Assembly (NCBI GenBank): GCA_041319085.1
Contig: CP101033.1
Coordinates: 2,072,501 to 2,136,500 of the forward strand
DNA length: 64,000 nucleotides
Direction of reading: 5' to 3'
From: Aeromonas veronii
GTDB taxonomy: Bacteria > Pseudomonadota > Gammaproteobacteria > Enterobacterales > Aeromonadaceae
Shown: positions 1 through 8,971 of the stretch, piece by piece
How positions within the stretch are numbered: the first letter of the stretch is position 1
Layout: every line of letters starts with the position of its first letter
Translations under genes and position numbers: made by a program
Notes under the pieces: model-generated
Seen by the model: the letters and a program-made list of their open reading frames with translations, nothing else
The model's database searches: none
What the model was told of the DNA's origin: nothing

Positions 1-1318
1 GGCTATCGAGCAGGCCGTCGGTCCAGAACAACAGGATCTCGCCGGGCTTGAGCTGACGCTCATTGGTCACGAAGTGGGGATCCGGGCGCAAACCGGGCAA
101 GGGGCCGGTCACGCCGACCTGACGGATGGTGCCGGGCCCGACCAGCCAAGGCGCCGGGTGGCCCGCACTGGCCCACTGCACCCGCCCCTCGTTGCCGAGT
201 TCAATGCAGAGGGTGGTGAGCAGGGTCGCCCCCAATAACGGATCACTGTGAACCGCATTGGACAAGATGGTCAGCAAACGGGCGGGGGCGAGCTCCAGAT
301 CGTGCGCCGTCAGCAAGCCGCGCAGATAACCGGCATAGGCATGGGCAAAAAACTTGGCTTCCGCATCGTGGCCCATCACATCCCCGAGCCACAGCACCCG
401 ATCCTTGACCAGCAGAAAGTCTCCGCCCCCCACGGTGGCCGCGCGGGTTTGCAACGCCAGCTGGTATCCCCCTATCGAGGTGGCGGGCAATAACGGGCGC
501 AGCGCCGAGGTCATGCGCTGATCCAGCTGCTCGCCCCATTGTGACTTGAGCTGCTGCGAGCGTTGCAGCACCCGCGAAACCGCCAGCAACAGGTCCTGCT
601 TGGTGATGGGTTTGACCAGAAAGTCATCGATCCCCAAAGCCCCCGCCCGACTCTGGGTCCACTGATCCTGATGACCGGTCAGGAAGATAAAGGGCACCCC
701 CTTCATCTTGGGATCCTTCATCAACTGCTGGCGCAGCCCAAAGCCATCGATCCCCTCCATCTCGATATCGGAGAGCACCAGCGCGGGAGGCTGCTTTCCG
801 AGCGCCAGCAGGGCGGCATGGGAGTCGGCATAACTTTCAACCCGGTAGTGCTCATGGAGATAGGCGGTGAGCAGGGCTCGCATCACCTTGTCATCGTCGA
901 TCACCGCGATCACCGGCAGTTGATTGACCGGGCCTTGCTGGCGAAGGGTCACGCGATTGCGATCACCGTCGCGAGAGAAGTGCACCTCGGCAAACAACTG
1001 GTGCACCAGCGCCAGCCCGTATCCCCCCTCCTGCAGCTCATCGGGTAACGGCGCGCTGGCAAGACCGGGTTGCGGGCCGCCATCATCCTCCAGAATCAGA
1101 CTCAAGCCCGTGTCATCCACTTTCAGAGTGAGCCAGAGCTGGGTCGCGGACGGAGCAGTGTGCTTGACGCTATTGGTGGCCAGCTCACTGAAACAGAGCA
1201 GCCAGTTGGCTTGATCCTTTGGGGAGACCTGAAACAGGGAGAGTCCCTGCGCCAGCCGGTTGCGCAGTTCGCGCACCGACTGCAGGGTTGCCGGAGCAGA
1301 TCGCAACCAGTCATCCAT
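1..1318 (-). CDS. SypE-like regulator: RsbW-type kinase, receiver and PP2C phosphatase (partial)
   Basis: The gene is open to the left window edge, so only about 439 N-terminal residues are visible. Residues 10-125 form an RsbW-type ATPase with an N box ELATNSVKHT, a DDG segment and a GYGLAL glycine box. Residues 137-255 are a receiver domain with acidic pair DDD, phospho-acceptor Asp in LSDIEMEG, a Thr in FLTGH and Lys in VKP. From about 285 a SpoIIE/PP2C phosphatase begins, with GGGDF, GDVMGHD, SAGHPAP and WTDG metal-site motifs. A GGAGG lies 6 nt before the ATG. This kinase-REC-phosphatase order is that of Vibrio fischeri SypE, which sets the phosphorylation state of the STAS protein SypA. 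A STAS gene heads this same operon, which supports the inferred partnership. Confidence 0.85.
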   Translation of the reverse strand, partial: MDDWLRSAPATLQSVRELRNRLAQGLSLFQVSPKDQANWLLCFSELATNSVKHTAPSATQLWLTLKVDDTGLSLILEDDGGPQPGLASAPLPDELQEGGYGLALVHQLFAEVHFSRDGDRNRVTLRQQGPVNQLPVIAVIDDDKVMRALLTAYLHEHYRVESYADSHAALLALGKQPPALVLSDIEMEGIDGFGLRQQLMKDPKMKGVPFIFLTGHQDQWTQSRAGALGIDDFLVKPITKQDLLLAVSRVLQRSQQLKSQWGEQLDQRMTSALRPLLPATSIGGYQLALQTRAATVGGGDFLLVKDRVLWLGDVMGHDAEAKFFAHAYAGYLRGLLTAHDLELAPARLLTILSNAVHSDPLLGATLLTTLCIELGNEGRVQWASAGHPAPWLVGPGTIRQVGVTGPLPGLRPDPHFVTNERQLKPGEILLFWTDGLLDS

Positions 1319-1341
1319 ATCGGGCCTCCATCAGCGGGCGA

Positions 1342-2010
1342 TCAGATCCGGAAATTGAGCAAGGCACTGCGCCGACACCAGCGCTTGAGCCATTCGGTCA
1401 CCCGGTTGCTGGGCAGCCGGTTGAGCTCGCGCAGGATCTCGCTGGCCAGCCCCGGGTTGAGCTTGTCGTTATAGACAGCACCAATCAGATTGGCCTCGGC
1501 ACGGGTCAGTTTATCCACCGCACTTTGTACCACGGTCGTCGGCGTCACCCCCGCCAGCACCACCAGCAGCGCCCCTTCACAGGCCCCACACACCTGATCG
1601 GCCGGAATATTGCCCCGATTGAGGGCGGTGAGCGGTGAGGTATCGAAGATCACCACATCGTAATGCTCCAGCCAGCGAACCAGCAGCTGGCGCAAGGTAT
1701 CCTTGTTGCGAAAGGCCATCAGATCCTTGCCCGGCGCCGGGAGCAACGACAAGGAGCGGCCAGTGGCCACCGGCTCGGGCACATCATTGGGCCCCCAGGC
1801 AACCGCCGTGGCACGGCCGGGATGATAGAGGTTGAGATCAACCAGCAGGGTGCGCAGCCCATCCGCCTCCGAACGCCTTGCCAGCGCATCGCAGATGGAG
1901 CTCACCCCCTCCCCCCCTTCCGACGAGGTGACCGCCAGCGAGCGGATCCCCCGGGCGACCGTCGCCGCGTAGAGGGATTCGAGCTCCAGATATTGAATGG
2001 GGATGCTCAT
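1342..2010 (-). CDS. CpsD/CapB-like BY-kinase ATPase with degenerate P-loop
   Basis: This 222-residue protein has the fold signature of the cytoplasmic ATPase of bacterial tyrosine kinases that control polysaccharide chain length. It has a Walker A' segment LLVDLNLYHP near residue 55 and a Walker B segment VVIFDTSPL near 120. The Walker A position reads SSEGGEGVSS, so the lysine of the usual GEGKS/T is Val. No Wzz-type membrane domain and no C-terminal tyrosine cluster are present. The start lies one base after the stop of the export gene, so the two are probably translationally coupled. It may be a regulatory pseudo-ATPase in an exopolysaccharide export complex. Family assignment is solid, activity is uncertain. 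Confidence 0.75.
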   Translation of the reverse strand: MSIPIQYLELESLYAATVARGIRSLAVTSSEGGEGVSSICDALARRSEADGLRTLLVDLNLYHPGRATAVAWGPNDVPEPVATGRSLSLLPAPGKDLMAFRNKDTLRQLLVRWLEHYDVVIFDTSPLTALNRGNIPADQVCGACEGALLVVLAGVTPTTVVQSAVDKLTRAEANLIGAVYNDKLNPGLASEILRELNRLPSNRVTEWLKRWCRRSALLNFRI

Positions 2011-2011
2011 A

Positions 2012-4117
2012 TCAAAGCGTCCCGACCAGGGCCACCACCGAGATCGTGGTCAGGATGTCGCGCATGCCATCCATGAAAATGGCCCAGTTGCTGCTCTTGC
2101 TGTCAGGGATAAAGACGGTGTCCCCTGCGCGCAGCACCGGCAACTGGCTAAAGTCGGGCTCTTTGGCAAAACTGTCGAGGTCGAAGCTGCGGGCCTGATC
2201 CCCCTGACCACTGGTGGCCATGTTGATCACCACAATCTTCTTGATATAGGCGGTATTGGTCGGGCCCCCCGCCTCGGCCAGCAGATCCAGCAGGGTCATG
2301 GAGGAGTCAAAGCGGTAGCGACCCGGGCGGGCGATCGCCCCCAGCACCCGAATGGTGTTCTCCTTCGGCTCATCGAGCCAGGGACGATTCTTCTCCGGCA
2401 GGTAGATGGAGTCGCCGGGCAGCACCTTGGGCAGCAAGGTTTCATCGCCGGTTTCAAAGTAGAGAGCAAGGTCGAGCTTGCTGACCCGCGCCGTGCTGCC
2501 ACTGCGATGGGCGATGCGCACATTGCGCAGATCCGCCGCCGCAGTCGGGCCATCAGCGGCCGACAGGATGTCGATAAAACCCATCTGCTCATTGAAGGCA
2601 TAGCGACCGGGGGCCCCGACCTGACCGAAGATGTAGATGGAACTGTCCGGTGACTGGCGCACCCACTGGGACTTGTTATCACTGGGATCGGTGGGCAGCT
2701 CGGGGATCATGATGGTGAATCCAGCCCGGATCTTCGGCAGGCTGGCGAGCGCCCCGCCCTGATGGAGAAACTTGTCGAGATCAAACAGGGTTGGCGTGGC
2801 CTGCCCCCCTTCGGCGGTCAGGATCTGCACCTTGGCGATATCGGCCCGCTCGTTGGGGCCACCGGCGTGGGCAATCAGATCCAGCAACGACATCTCATCA
2901 GACCATTCATAGCGGCCCGGGATCCGCACCGCCCCCATCACCATCACCGCCCGCCCGGGTGCCACCTTCAACCAGGACTTCTCGTTGATATCGGTTTTTT
3001 CCGGCACAAAGATGGCGTCACCGGGTTTGACTTGGGGCAACGCCTTTTGCATCCCTTCGGTGTAAGCCTGCAAGTCGATGGGTTCGATCGTGCCATCGGT
3101 GCGCAGCAAACGGATCTGGCGACTCTCGGCATAGCGGGTCGGGCCGCCGGCATTGGCCAGAATATCGAGGAAGGAGTCCCCTTCCCGACCCTCATAGGCG
3201 CCGGGTTTGAACACCTCGCCCATAATGTAGATGGTGCGCGCCCCCCGTTTTATCTGCTCTTCATCCTTGGGCACGAAGATGGTGGCGCCCGGCGCCAGAT
3301 TGGGCAGCAGCTTGTTGTTGCCGGAGTCGAGATAGGCTTTGAGATCGAACAGTTCGGGGGCATCACCATTGATCACCCGGATCCGCTCCACCCCGGCAAA
3401 GCGGGTCACCCCACCGGCCCGCATCAACAGATCCACGATGGAGTTGCCACTCTTGAAACTGAAGGCGCCGGGACTGTTGACCTCGCCAAACACCTTGATC
3501 GCCTTGCCGGTATCACCATCACCGCCTGCCGCCAGGGTCGCCGCATCAAAATCGATCTGCACGTTGCCGATCAGCGGAGAGGCCGGCACAAAGACCACAT
3601 CGAGGGATTGCAATGGCGGTAGCACGCTGGCATCGCCGGTATCGAGATAACGCTTGTAGTCGAAACTTGAGACCGCGCTGCCGCGCCGCACCTGCATATT
3701 GTTGAGCTGGGCACCGGGCACCAGCCCGCCAGCGGCATCGAGGGCCATCTGCACGTTGCCATCGGGCGCCAGATCATAACTGCCGGGTTTTTTGACATAG
3801 CCCATCACGCTGATCAGCAGCCGCTTCTCCAGCAAGGTGACGGTCAATTGAGAGAGGTTGTTGTAAACAGGTTTGAGGGCAGTGCGGATCAGTTCATCCG
3901 CCTGTTGCAGGGTCTTTCCCCCCACCACGACGTTGCCAACTTCAGGCAGTGCAATCTCCCCCTGCTTGTTGATCTGGAAAGGCTGATCAAAAGCAGGCTC
4001 ACCGGGTTGCACGATGGCCAACCGATCACCGGGAGCCAACAAGGTGGAGGCCAGTAACGGGCAGGTGAACAACAGCAAGAGAACACAGATCAATCCTTCG
4101 AGAGCGCCCCGTTTCAT
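2012..4117 (-). CDS. Polysaccharide export protein with six SLBB domains (Wza/SypC-like)
   Basis: This 701-residue protein begins with a signal peptide and continues into a Poly_export domain (about 25-105). Six SLBB repeats follow, each marked by a G-x-V/I-x3-PG motif (GYVKKPG, GEVNSPG, GEVFKPG, GAVRIPG, GQVGAPG, GAIARPG). The C-terminus ends in a hydrophobic segment after a DGMRD sequence, as in Wza-type proteins whose C-terminal helix crosses the outer membrane. No lipobox Cys is seen after the signal peptide. Wza itself has far fewer SLBB repeats, so this should form a longer periplasmic conduit. I chose the second ATG because the AAAAGG ribosome site abuts the first. It lies 18 bases after the lipoprotein gene. 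Confidence 0.88.
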   Translation of the reverse strand: MKRGALEGLICVLLLLFTCPLLASTLLAPGDRLAIVQPGEPAFDQPFQINKQGEIALPEVGNVVVGGKTLQQADELIRTALKPVYNNLSQLTVTLLEKRLLISVMGYVKKPGSYDLAPDGNVQMALDAAGGLVPGAQLNNMQVRRGSAVSSFDYKRYLDTGDASVLPPLQSLDVVFVPASPLIGNVQIDFDAATLAAGGDGDTGKAIKVFGEVNSPGAFSFKSGNSIVDLLMRAGGVTRFAGVERIRVINGDAPELFDLKAYLDSGNNKLLPNLAPGATIFVPKDEEQIKRGARTIYIMGEVFKPGAYEGREGDSFLDILANAGGPTRYAESRQIRLLRTDGTIEPIDLQAYTEGMQKALPQVKPGDAIFVPEKTDINEKSWLKVAPGRAVMVMGAVRIPGRYEWSDEMSLLDLIAHAGGPNERADIAKVQILTAEGGQATPTLFDLDKFLHQGGALASLPKIRAGFTIMIPELPTDPSDNKSQWVRQSPDSSIYIFGQVGAPGRYAFNEQMGFIDILSAADGPTAAADLRNVRIAHRSGSTARVSKLDLALYFETGDETLLPKVLPGDSIYLPEKNRPWLDEPKENTIRVLGAIARPGRYRFDSSMTLLDLLAEAGGPTNTAYIKKIVVINMATSGQGDQARSFDLDSFAKEPDFSQLPVLRAGDTVFIPDSKSSNWAIFMDGMRDILTTISVVALVGTL

Positions 4118-4135
4118 AGACATCCTTTTCGTCTG

Positions 4136-4552
4136 TTACGTCTGCCCCCATTGGCGTAAGGGGAGCCCTGACCAATCAGCACGACAGCCATCCGCTGTTG
4201 TCTGTTGCAGCCGCAAACGTACTTGTTGTAGTGATTGTGCCAGCACGGTCTGACGCCAGGCTACATCCGACCAGAGCCGTCCGTGTATATCCCGTTCGAT
4301 ATCAATACGTTGAGATTGTAGTCGTTTCAACTCGGCAGGCATACACCCCTGCAGACTCGCTTGCTTTAATTGCGTCAACTGCAAGTCGAGTTCCTTCTGA
4401 CGCTCATCATAACGAGACCAGACCCGCCGTTCATCCTCATTGACCGGAATACGGGTGGGTCTTGCCTCGGCCATGCCGCCATACCCCTCCGGCGGCCACT
4501 GCGCACAACCCGACAGCAGAATGGACGAGAGCAGGATACCAACCCGTTTCAT
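4136..4552 (-). CDS. Small lipoprotein of the polysaccharide operon
   Basis: This 138-residue protein has a lipoprotein signal peptide ending in the lipobox LSGC at about residue 16, so the mature protein should be anchored to a membrane. The rest is hydrophilic and probably helical, rich in Gln, Arg and Leu. Two further Cys residues occur in the mature part. I recognise no domain. The start overlaps the stop of the STAS gene by 4 bases and the export gene follows closely, so it belongs to the operon. It might assist assembly or anchoring of the export complex, but that is inferred from position only. It is not the OmpA-type protein found as SypB in Vibrio. Confidence 0.75.
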   Translation of the reverse strand: MKRVGILLSSILLSGCAQWPPEGYGGMAEARPTRIPVNEDERRVWSRYDERQKELDLQLTQLKQASLQGCMPAELKRLQSQRIDIERDIHGRLWSDVAWRQTVLAQSLQQVRLRLQQTTADGCRADWSGLPLRQWGQT

Positions 4553-4899
4553 GATGCAGCGGCCATCATGCCACGGGAGCGCATATAGGCCTTGATGCTC
4601 TCATGGCAGGGGATCACCCGGTCGATATGCAGCATCTCCAGCAGGTCATGAGGTTGACCGGGTCCACAGACAAGGGCCATCTGATGCCCGTTCATAATCA
4701 ATCTTTTATAGAGAAATACCAAGGCCCCGATCCCCGACGAGTCGATAAAATGAACATCGCTGATATCGGCCAGGATATCTCCCGGGTGGGTCGAGAGGGT
4801 TTCAAACAACGGGCGGAGCTCACTGACGGCCATCGCGTCAAACTCGTTTTCCAGTACCACTACCTGGATATCATTAAGGGTGTAAGTCATGCTTTCCAT
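4549..4899 (-). CDS. STAS-domain anti-anti-sigma-like protein (SypA-like)
   Basis: This 116-residue single-domain STAS protein carries the hallmark IDSSGIGAL, in which the serine is the residue that RsbW-type kinases phosphorylate in the SpoIIAA/SypA family. An AAGGAG ribosome site sits 6 nt before the chosen ATG; a longer upstream reading frame lacks such a site. It is the first gene of a leftward operon that ends with a combined RsbW-like kinase and PP2C phosphatase. By analogy with Vibrio SypA/SypE, its phosphorylation would switch exopolysaccharide production or biofilm formation at a post-transcriptional level. That role is inference; the domain call is firm. Confidence 0.88.
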   Translation of the reverse strand: MESMTYTLNDIQVVVLENEFDAMAVSELRPLFETLSTHPGDILADISDVHFIDSSGIGALVFLYKRLIMNGHQMALVCGPGQPHDLLEMLHIDRVIPCHESIKAYMRSRGMMAAAS

Positions 4900-5238
4900 C
4901 GCAAGCTCCTTGTCGATTCTCAGACTATTTGCTGTCACGGCATTCAGCACGCTGCAAATGTTATGCCGGGCAGTGCCACGGCAGTTGTTCTCCAAATGAT
5001 ACTCTTTAGCGCCTTATTCGCCGACACCCACTCCTCGTTTTGATTGCCAAATTGCAATTAACCTCCCCCGCACGTTGCAAACTGCAATTCACCTTGGCAG
5101 AGATCGCCCGATAACAGGCTAAATGACTGATAATTCGAGCCCATTGCACCGGGCCCGATTATTGCTTGCCCTTGGACACACCTCACAAGCCACCGTTGGC
5201 CCGGCCCCCATACCGCCATATTCCAGGAAGGAGAGATC
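4900..5238. promoter_or_regulatory. Divergent intergenic region upstream of the STAS operon
   Basis: This 339-bp stretch separates the leftward STAS operon from the rightward periplasmic protein gene and should carry both promoters. Around 5,050-5,095 it has a palindromic AATTGCAATT and a nearby related GCAAACTGCAATTC, which could be regulator sites. No coding region is convincing and I see no clear sigma-70 promoter. Confidence 0.35.
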
Positions 5239-5730
5239 ATGAAAGCAGGCCTTTATATCGCACCACTGCTGGCAGCCCTTTGCGGCACCGCATATGCAGC
5301 CCCCTCCCCTGACAGCGCCGTGTTGAAGATAGAAGGCGCCATCAGCAGCCCCTCTCATCAGGCCCAGGCTCTGTGGGACAGCGCCATGTTGGATCAACTG
5401 CCGGTACACGAAATCAAAACCCATACCCCCTGGTATGACGAAGCCAAGACCTTTCGCGGCCCACTGCTGCAAGATGTATTGGCCAAGGTCGGGGCAACCG
5501 GCAAACAGCTCACCATTACCGCGCTCAATGATTACTCGGTGCAAGTGCCGACAAGCGATGCCGAGCAGTATCAGGTCATCCTCGCCCGCACGATGAATGG
5601 CAAGCCACTGTCGGTGCGTGACAAAGGACCACTGTTCCTTATCTATCCGTTCGATCAATATCCCGAACTGCAAAACAAGCTCTATTACGGCCGGGCTATC
5701 TGGCAGATCAGTGCGATAAAAGTGGAGTAA
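5239..5730 (+). CDS. Periplasmic molybdopterin-binding-domain-like protein
   Basis: This 163-residue protein has a Sec signal peptide cleaved after about residue 20 (AYA-AP). The mature part, including a HTPWY sequence, an LQDVL segment, an IYPFDQYP segment and a C-terminal WQISAIKVE, resembles the small oxidoreductase molybdopterin-binding-domain (SUOX-like) proteins found beside membrane sensor kinases. It is far too short for a full sulfite oxidase, so a ligand-sensing role is more likely than catalysis. AAGGAGAGATC precedes the ATG. It ends 8 bases before the hybrid kinase gene, so the pair is probably one transcript and one sensory unit. Confidence 0.7.
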   Translation: MKAGLYIAPLLAALCGTAYAAPSPDSAVLKIEGAISSPSHQAQALWDSAMLDQLPVHEIKTHTPWYDEAKTFRGPLLQDVLAKVGATGKQLTITALNDYSVQVPTSDAEQYQVILARTMNGKPLSVRDKGPLFLIYPFDQYPELQNKLYYGRAIWQISAIKVE

Positions 5731-5738
5731 ATCCCATC

Positions 5739-7556
5739 ATGCGTTCCATGGCGGCCAGTCAACGTTTCTTGTTTGTGGTGCTTTGTGTGCTGCTCCTGGC
5801 CTTTGCCGGTATTGGTACCATCCAGTACCGGCAATTTCAGGATCTGCAGCGCAGTACCAGCCAGGGCGAAGACAACGTGATGTGGAACTATTTCCAGCTC
5901 TATAACGAAGCGCTGCGTTTTCAAAGCTCGCTGCTCCATGAGTCGCAACCGACCTTCCAGCTCAGATACGATATTCTGGTCAGCCGCATGGATCTGGTGC
6001 TGGAGAGCAAGGATCGCAGCCTGCTTCAGCAAACAGAGATCTACCAGCAGGCAAGCAAAGCCATTCGATCCTACATCTCTCTGGCGGATATCTGGCTCGG
6101 CCCGGAAGCCACCAAGCCGCTGGACAATCTTGCCCATCAGGAGCTGCGCCAACAGCTCGCCTCGCTGCTCCCTCTGCTCCATCAGCTGACTCTGGAGGTG
6201 AACCAGCAGGCGACCCTGTTTGATGTGGCCCGCCGCGACAGCGTGAGGGAGCAGATCATCACGACGACACTCATCGCGACCCTGCAATTTGCGCTGCTCT
6301 TTGTGCTCGCCCTGCTGATCTGGCGGCAAATGAATATCTCGTTTCTGCAACACAAACTGATGCAGCAGCTCAATGACAAACTGCTGCGGGCAAATCAGGC
6401 GGCAGAGGCAGGCACAAGAGCCAAAAGCAGCTTTTTGGCCAACATGAGCCATGAAATTCGCACACCCATGAATGGCATTCTCGGCATGCTTTCCCTGCTG
6501 GCCGACCGGGATATGGATCCGAGGGAGCGAGACTATCTGGAGACGGCGCGGGAATCGGCAAACCACCTGCTCGGTCTGCTCAACGACATTCTGGATGTAT
6601 CCAAGCTGGAAGAGGGCAAGATCGAGCTGCAACTGGCCCCCCATCACTTGCCCCAGCTGCTGGAGGATATCCGGGCCCTGATGCAAAGCAACTGCGATGC
6701 GAAAGGGATCAAACTGACCCTGACTGTTGCCCCCGATACGCCGGAGTGGTTGATGATCGACCCGCTGAGAGTGCGCCAGGTCCTCTTCAATCTGCTAAGC
6801 AACGCCATCAAGTTCACCCATCAGGGCGAAGTCAATATTCACGTTGATAGCACCCGGTCAGAGCAGGATCGCCACTCGATACGCATCTCGATCCAAGACA
6901 CCGGGATCGGCATGAGCAAAAGTCAGCTAAAGAACTTGTTTCAACGTTTCGCCCAGGCGGATGTCTCGATCACCCGCCAATATGGCGGATCGGGGCTGGG
7001 CCTTGAAATATCCCGTAACCTCGCCCGTCTGATGGGCGGTGATATCTCAGTGGAAAGTCGTGAGGGGCATGGCAGTACCTTTACCTATATCTGGCCAGCC
7101 AGAGCGACGATCCCCTCGATTATCTGCCTGCCCTCCAGCCCGATGGCTCAACAGAGCTATCGCATCTTGCTGGTGGATGACAATGCCACCAATCGTAAAG
7201 TGATCGGCGCCATGCTCGACTCCGTGGGCCATCAGGTCACTCTGGCCGTTCAAGGAGAAGAAGCGCTGGAAAAACTGGGTCACTCCGAATTTGATCTGGT
7301 GTTGATGGATGTGCAGATGCCTGTGATGGATGGCTTGGTCGCCACCACCAAAATACGCACAGCCTCACAGCCCTGGGCAACCATTCCCATTATCGCGCTG
7401 ACCGCCGATGCGATGCCGGAATCCAAGCAATACTATTTCTCCCATGGCATGAATGGGTATATCACCAAGCCCATCAATAAAGAGACGCTACTTAACGAGA
7501 TCAATAAGCATATTTCACGGGAGCCCCCCTCTGCCATTGTTCAGGGTTACTGCTAA
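5739..7556 (+). CDS. Membrane hybrid sensor histidine kinase
   Basis: This 605-residue protein has a membrane helix at about 10-28, a roughly 150-residue periplasmic domain, and a second helix at about 177-195. A HisKA domain follows with H-box [12 protein letters not shown] (His238). The HATPase domain shows N box [15 protein letters not shown] and [12 protein letters not shown]-terminal receiver starts at [11 protein letters not shown] with phospho-acceptor Asp524 in [11 protein letters not shown] and Lys in TKP. There is no HPt domain, so phosphate probably passes to a separate HPt or response regulator not seen here. The preceding periplasmic protein gene suggests a sensing partner. The stop codon lies just before the tnpB element, which therefore did not break the gene. 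Confidence 0.9.
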   Translation: MRSMAASQRFLFVVLCVLLLAFAGIGTIQYRQFQDLQRSTSQGEDNVMWNYFQLYNEALRFQSSLLHESQPTFQLRYDILVSRMDLVLESKDRSLLQQTEIYQQASKAIRSYISLADIWLGPEATKPLDNLAHQELRQQLASLLPLLHQLTLEVNQQATLFDVARRDSVREQIITTTLIATLQFALLFVLALLIWRQMNISFLQHKLMQQLNDKLLRANQAAEAGTRAKSSFLANMSHEIRTPMNGILGMLSLLADRDMDPRERDYLETARESANHLLGLLNDILDVSKLEEGKIELQLAPHHLPQLLEDIRALMQSNCDAKGIKLTLTVAPDTPEWLMIDPLRVRQVLFNLLSNAIKFTHQGEVNIHVDSTRSEQDRHSIRISIQDTGIGMSKSQLKNLFQRFAQADVSITRQYGGSGLGLEISRNLARLMGGDISVESREGHGSTFTYIWPARATIPSIICLPSSPMAQQSYRILLVDDNATNRKVIGAMLDSVGHQVTLAVQGEEALEKLGHSEFDLVLMDVQMPVMDGLVATTKIRTASQPWATIPIIALTADAMPESKQYYFSHGMNGYITKPINKETLLNEINKHISREPPSAIVQGYC

Positions 7557-7579
7557 ACGGCAATACACAGCGCAATCAA

Positions 7580-7700
7580 CAACTGTAGTGGTCAAGGTGA
7601 CTGCTCCCCGCCGCAAGCGGCGAGGCTTCCCACTTCTTAGGCCGCTACCGTCAGATTGACGGATTTACGCTGGCCTCCATGGGCAGAAACGGCGAGCCCC
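7580..7700 (-). ncRNA. Candidate TnpB guide RNA (omega/reRNA) region
   Basis: In IS200/IS605 elements the TnpB guide RNA scaffold overlaps the 3' end of tnpB and extends through the right end, and the guide is read from flanking DNA. Here the 3' end of tnpB, the GC-rich hairpin at 7,609-7,622 and the downstream segment fit that layout. No covariance model was run, so this is a positional prediction. Confidence 0.35.
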
Positions 7701-8803
7701 GCCGCTTTTAATTCCAATATTCCTTGCTGTCGAATGTTCATGGCCGCGTTGATATCGCGGTCATGCTCTGCCCCACACGCTGGACATACCCACTGTCGCT
7801 GGTGAAGTGGCATCTCCGACATCTTGTGGCCGCACTCGCTACATGGTTTAGAGCTGGCAAACCACTGATCGAGTTTGATTAGGTGGCGGCCCGCCGCTTG
7901 GGCTTTGTACTCCAGCCTCATGATAAAACCATACCAGCCAGCATCGCCAATGGCGCGGGCCAGCTTGTGGTTTTTCATCATATTGGTTGTTTTAAGCGTC
8001 TCCACGATGATCGCTTGGTTATCGTCAACTATCGTGCGAGAGAGTTTGTGCTGAAAATCAGCGCGAGCATGGGCTACCCGCTCGTGCAGGGCGGCCAGCT
8101 GTAATTTGGCCTTACTACGATTGGCACTGCCTTTTTTCTTGCGAGACAGTGCTTTTTGCTTTCGCCGCAGATTGCGACTGGCGTTGATAAGATGGCGCGG
8201 GTTGGCCATCTTTTTGCCACTCGACGCAATGAGGTAGTGGGACAGCCCCATATCATAGCCTGTTACCGCTGTGATGAGGGAGGGCTTGGCGGGAGCCTCA
8301 CGGCCATCATCGCAAAGGATGGAGGCATAGTATTTCCCTGTCGGGCCACGGCTGACCGTGATGCTGGAGACCACGCCGATAATATCTCGGTGAATGACAG
8401 CTCGGATGGGCGTCATCTTCGGTAACAGGATGGCATCGGTCAGCACTTTGCCATTGGGGTGGTAGCTCGATTGCCTGCCTCTCTTGCTCTTGAAGGTGGG
8501 CATCCTGGCCTTGAGCTTGGGGTTGAAAAAATTGGCGAATGCCTTGTCCAGGTTGATCACCGCCTGCTGTAAGGCTTGTGAATCGTACTCTTTCAGCCAG
8601 CTGTATTTGCGCGATTTTTTTGCCACAGCGAGCAGGGGTTTCAAGTCGCGTTTGGGTTTCAGTGAAACCCCGTGGCGCTGGAGCATGTGCCGCTGAATAT
8701 GAAGGGCTTTGTTGTACGCGAACCGCACCGCGCCGAACTGGGTATTGAGGAATGCCGCTTGTTCGTCGGTGGGGTAAATACGTACTTTTGTGGCTCTTTT
8801 CAT
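7637..8803 (-). CDS. tnpB: TnpB RNA-guided nuclease
   Basis: This 388-residue protein begins with the helix-turn-helix-like N-terminus typical of TnpB (KRATKVRIYPTDEQ). The RuvC catalytic acids look intact: Asp184 in GYDMGLS, Glu268 in IIVETL and Asp350 in HDRDINAAMNI. A zinc ribbon is formed by CSEC (321/324) and CPAC (340/343). TnpB proteins are ancestors of Cas12 and cut DNA next to a transposon-associated motif using a guide RNA from the element's right end, which helps the element persist. A longer upstream frame exists, but the conserved N-terminus starts at this ATG. No tnpA is nearby. Confidence 0.9.
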   Translation of the reverse strand: MKRATKVRIYPTDEQAAFLNTQFGAVRFAYNKALHIQRHMLQRHGVSLKPKRDLKPLLAVAKKSRKYSWLKEYDSQALQQAVINLDKAFANFFNPKLKARMPTFKSKRGRQSSYHPNGKVLTDAILLPKMTPIRAVIHRDIIGVVSSITVSRGPTGKYYASILCDDGREAPAKPSLITAVTGYDMGLSHYLIASSGKKMANPRHLINASRNLRRKQKALSRKKKGSANRSKAKLQLAALHERVAHARADFQHKLSRTIVDDNQAIIVETLKTTNMMKNHKLARAIGDAGWYGFIMRLEYKAQAAGRHLIKLDQWFASSKPCSECGHKMSEMPLHQRQWVCPACGAEHDRDINAAMNIRQQGILELKAAGLAVSAHGGQRKSVNLTVAA

Positions 8804-8971
8804 GATTAAAAACACAGTCTGTATATAAGCACAGTTATAGCGCGTGCCAGTGAAATCAACAACCGCTGCGGACGTGCGGCAAGCGCGACTATCGAGACAC
8901 TGAAGACATAGGCGGGCTCGCAAACGCATCAGATTAGCTCCCCTTATATCCCCGCCCGATTGGGCTAGGGT

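Larger units (their letters stand above)
7570..8960 (-). mobile_element. Lone-tnpB element of the IS200/IS605 (IS1341-like) group
   Basis: The unit has an intact tnpB and no tnpA, so it probably relies on a transposase elsewhere. A perfect hairpin (CGCCGC-AA-GCGGCG, 7,609-7,622) lies just past the tnpB stop, where IS200/IS605 right ends have their recognition hairpin. IS200/IS605 elements lack terminal inverted repeats, so both boundaries given here are approximate. Confidence 0.6.
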
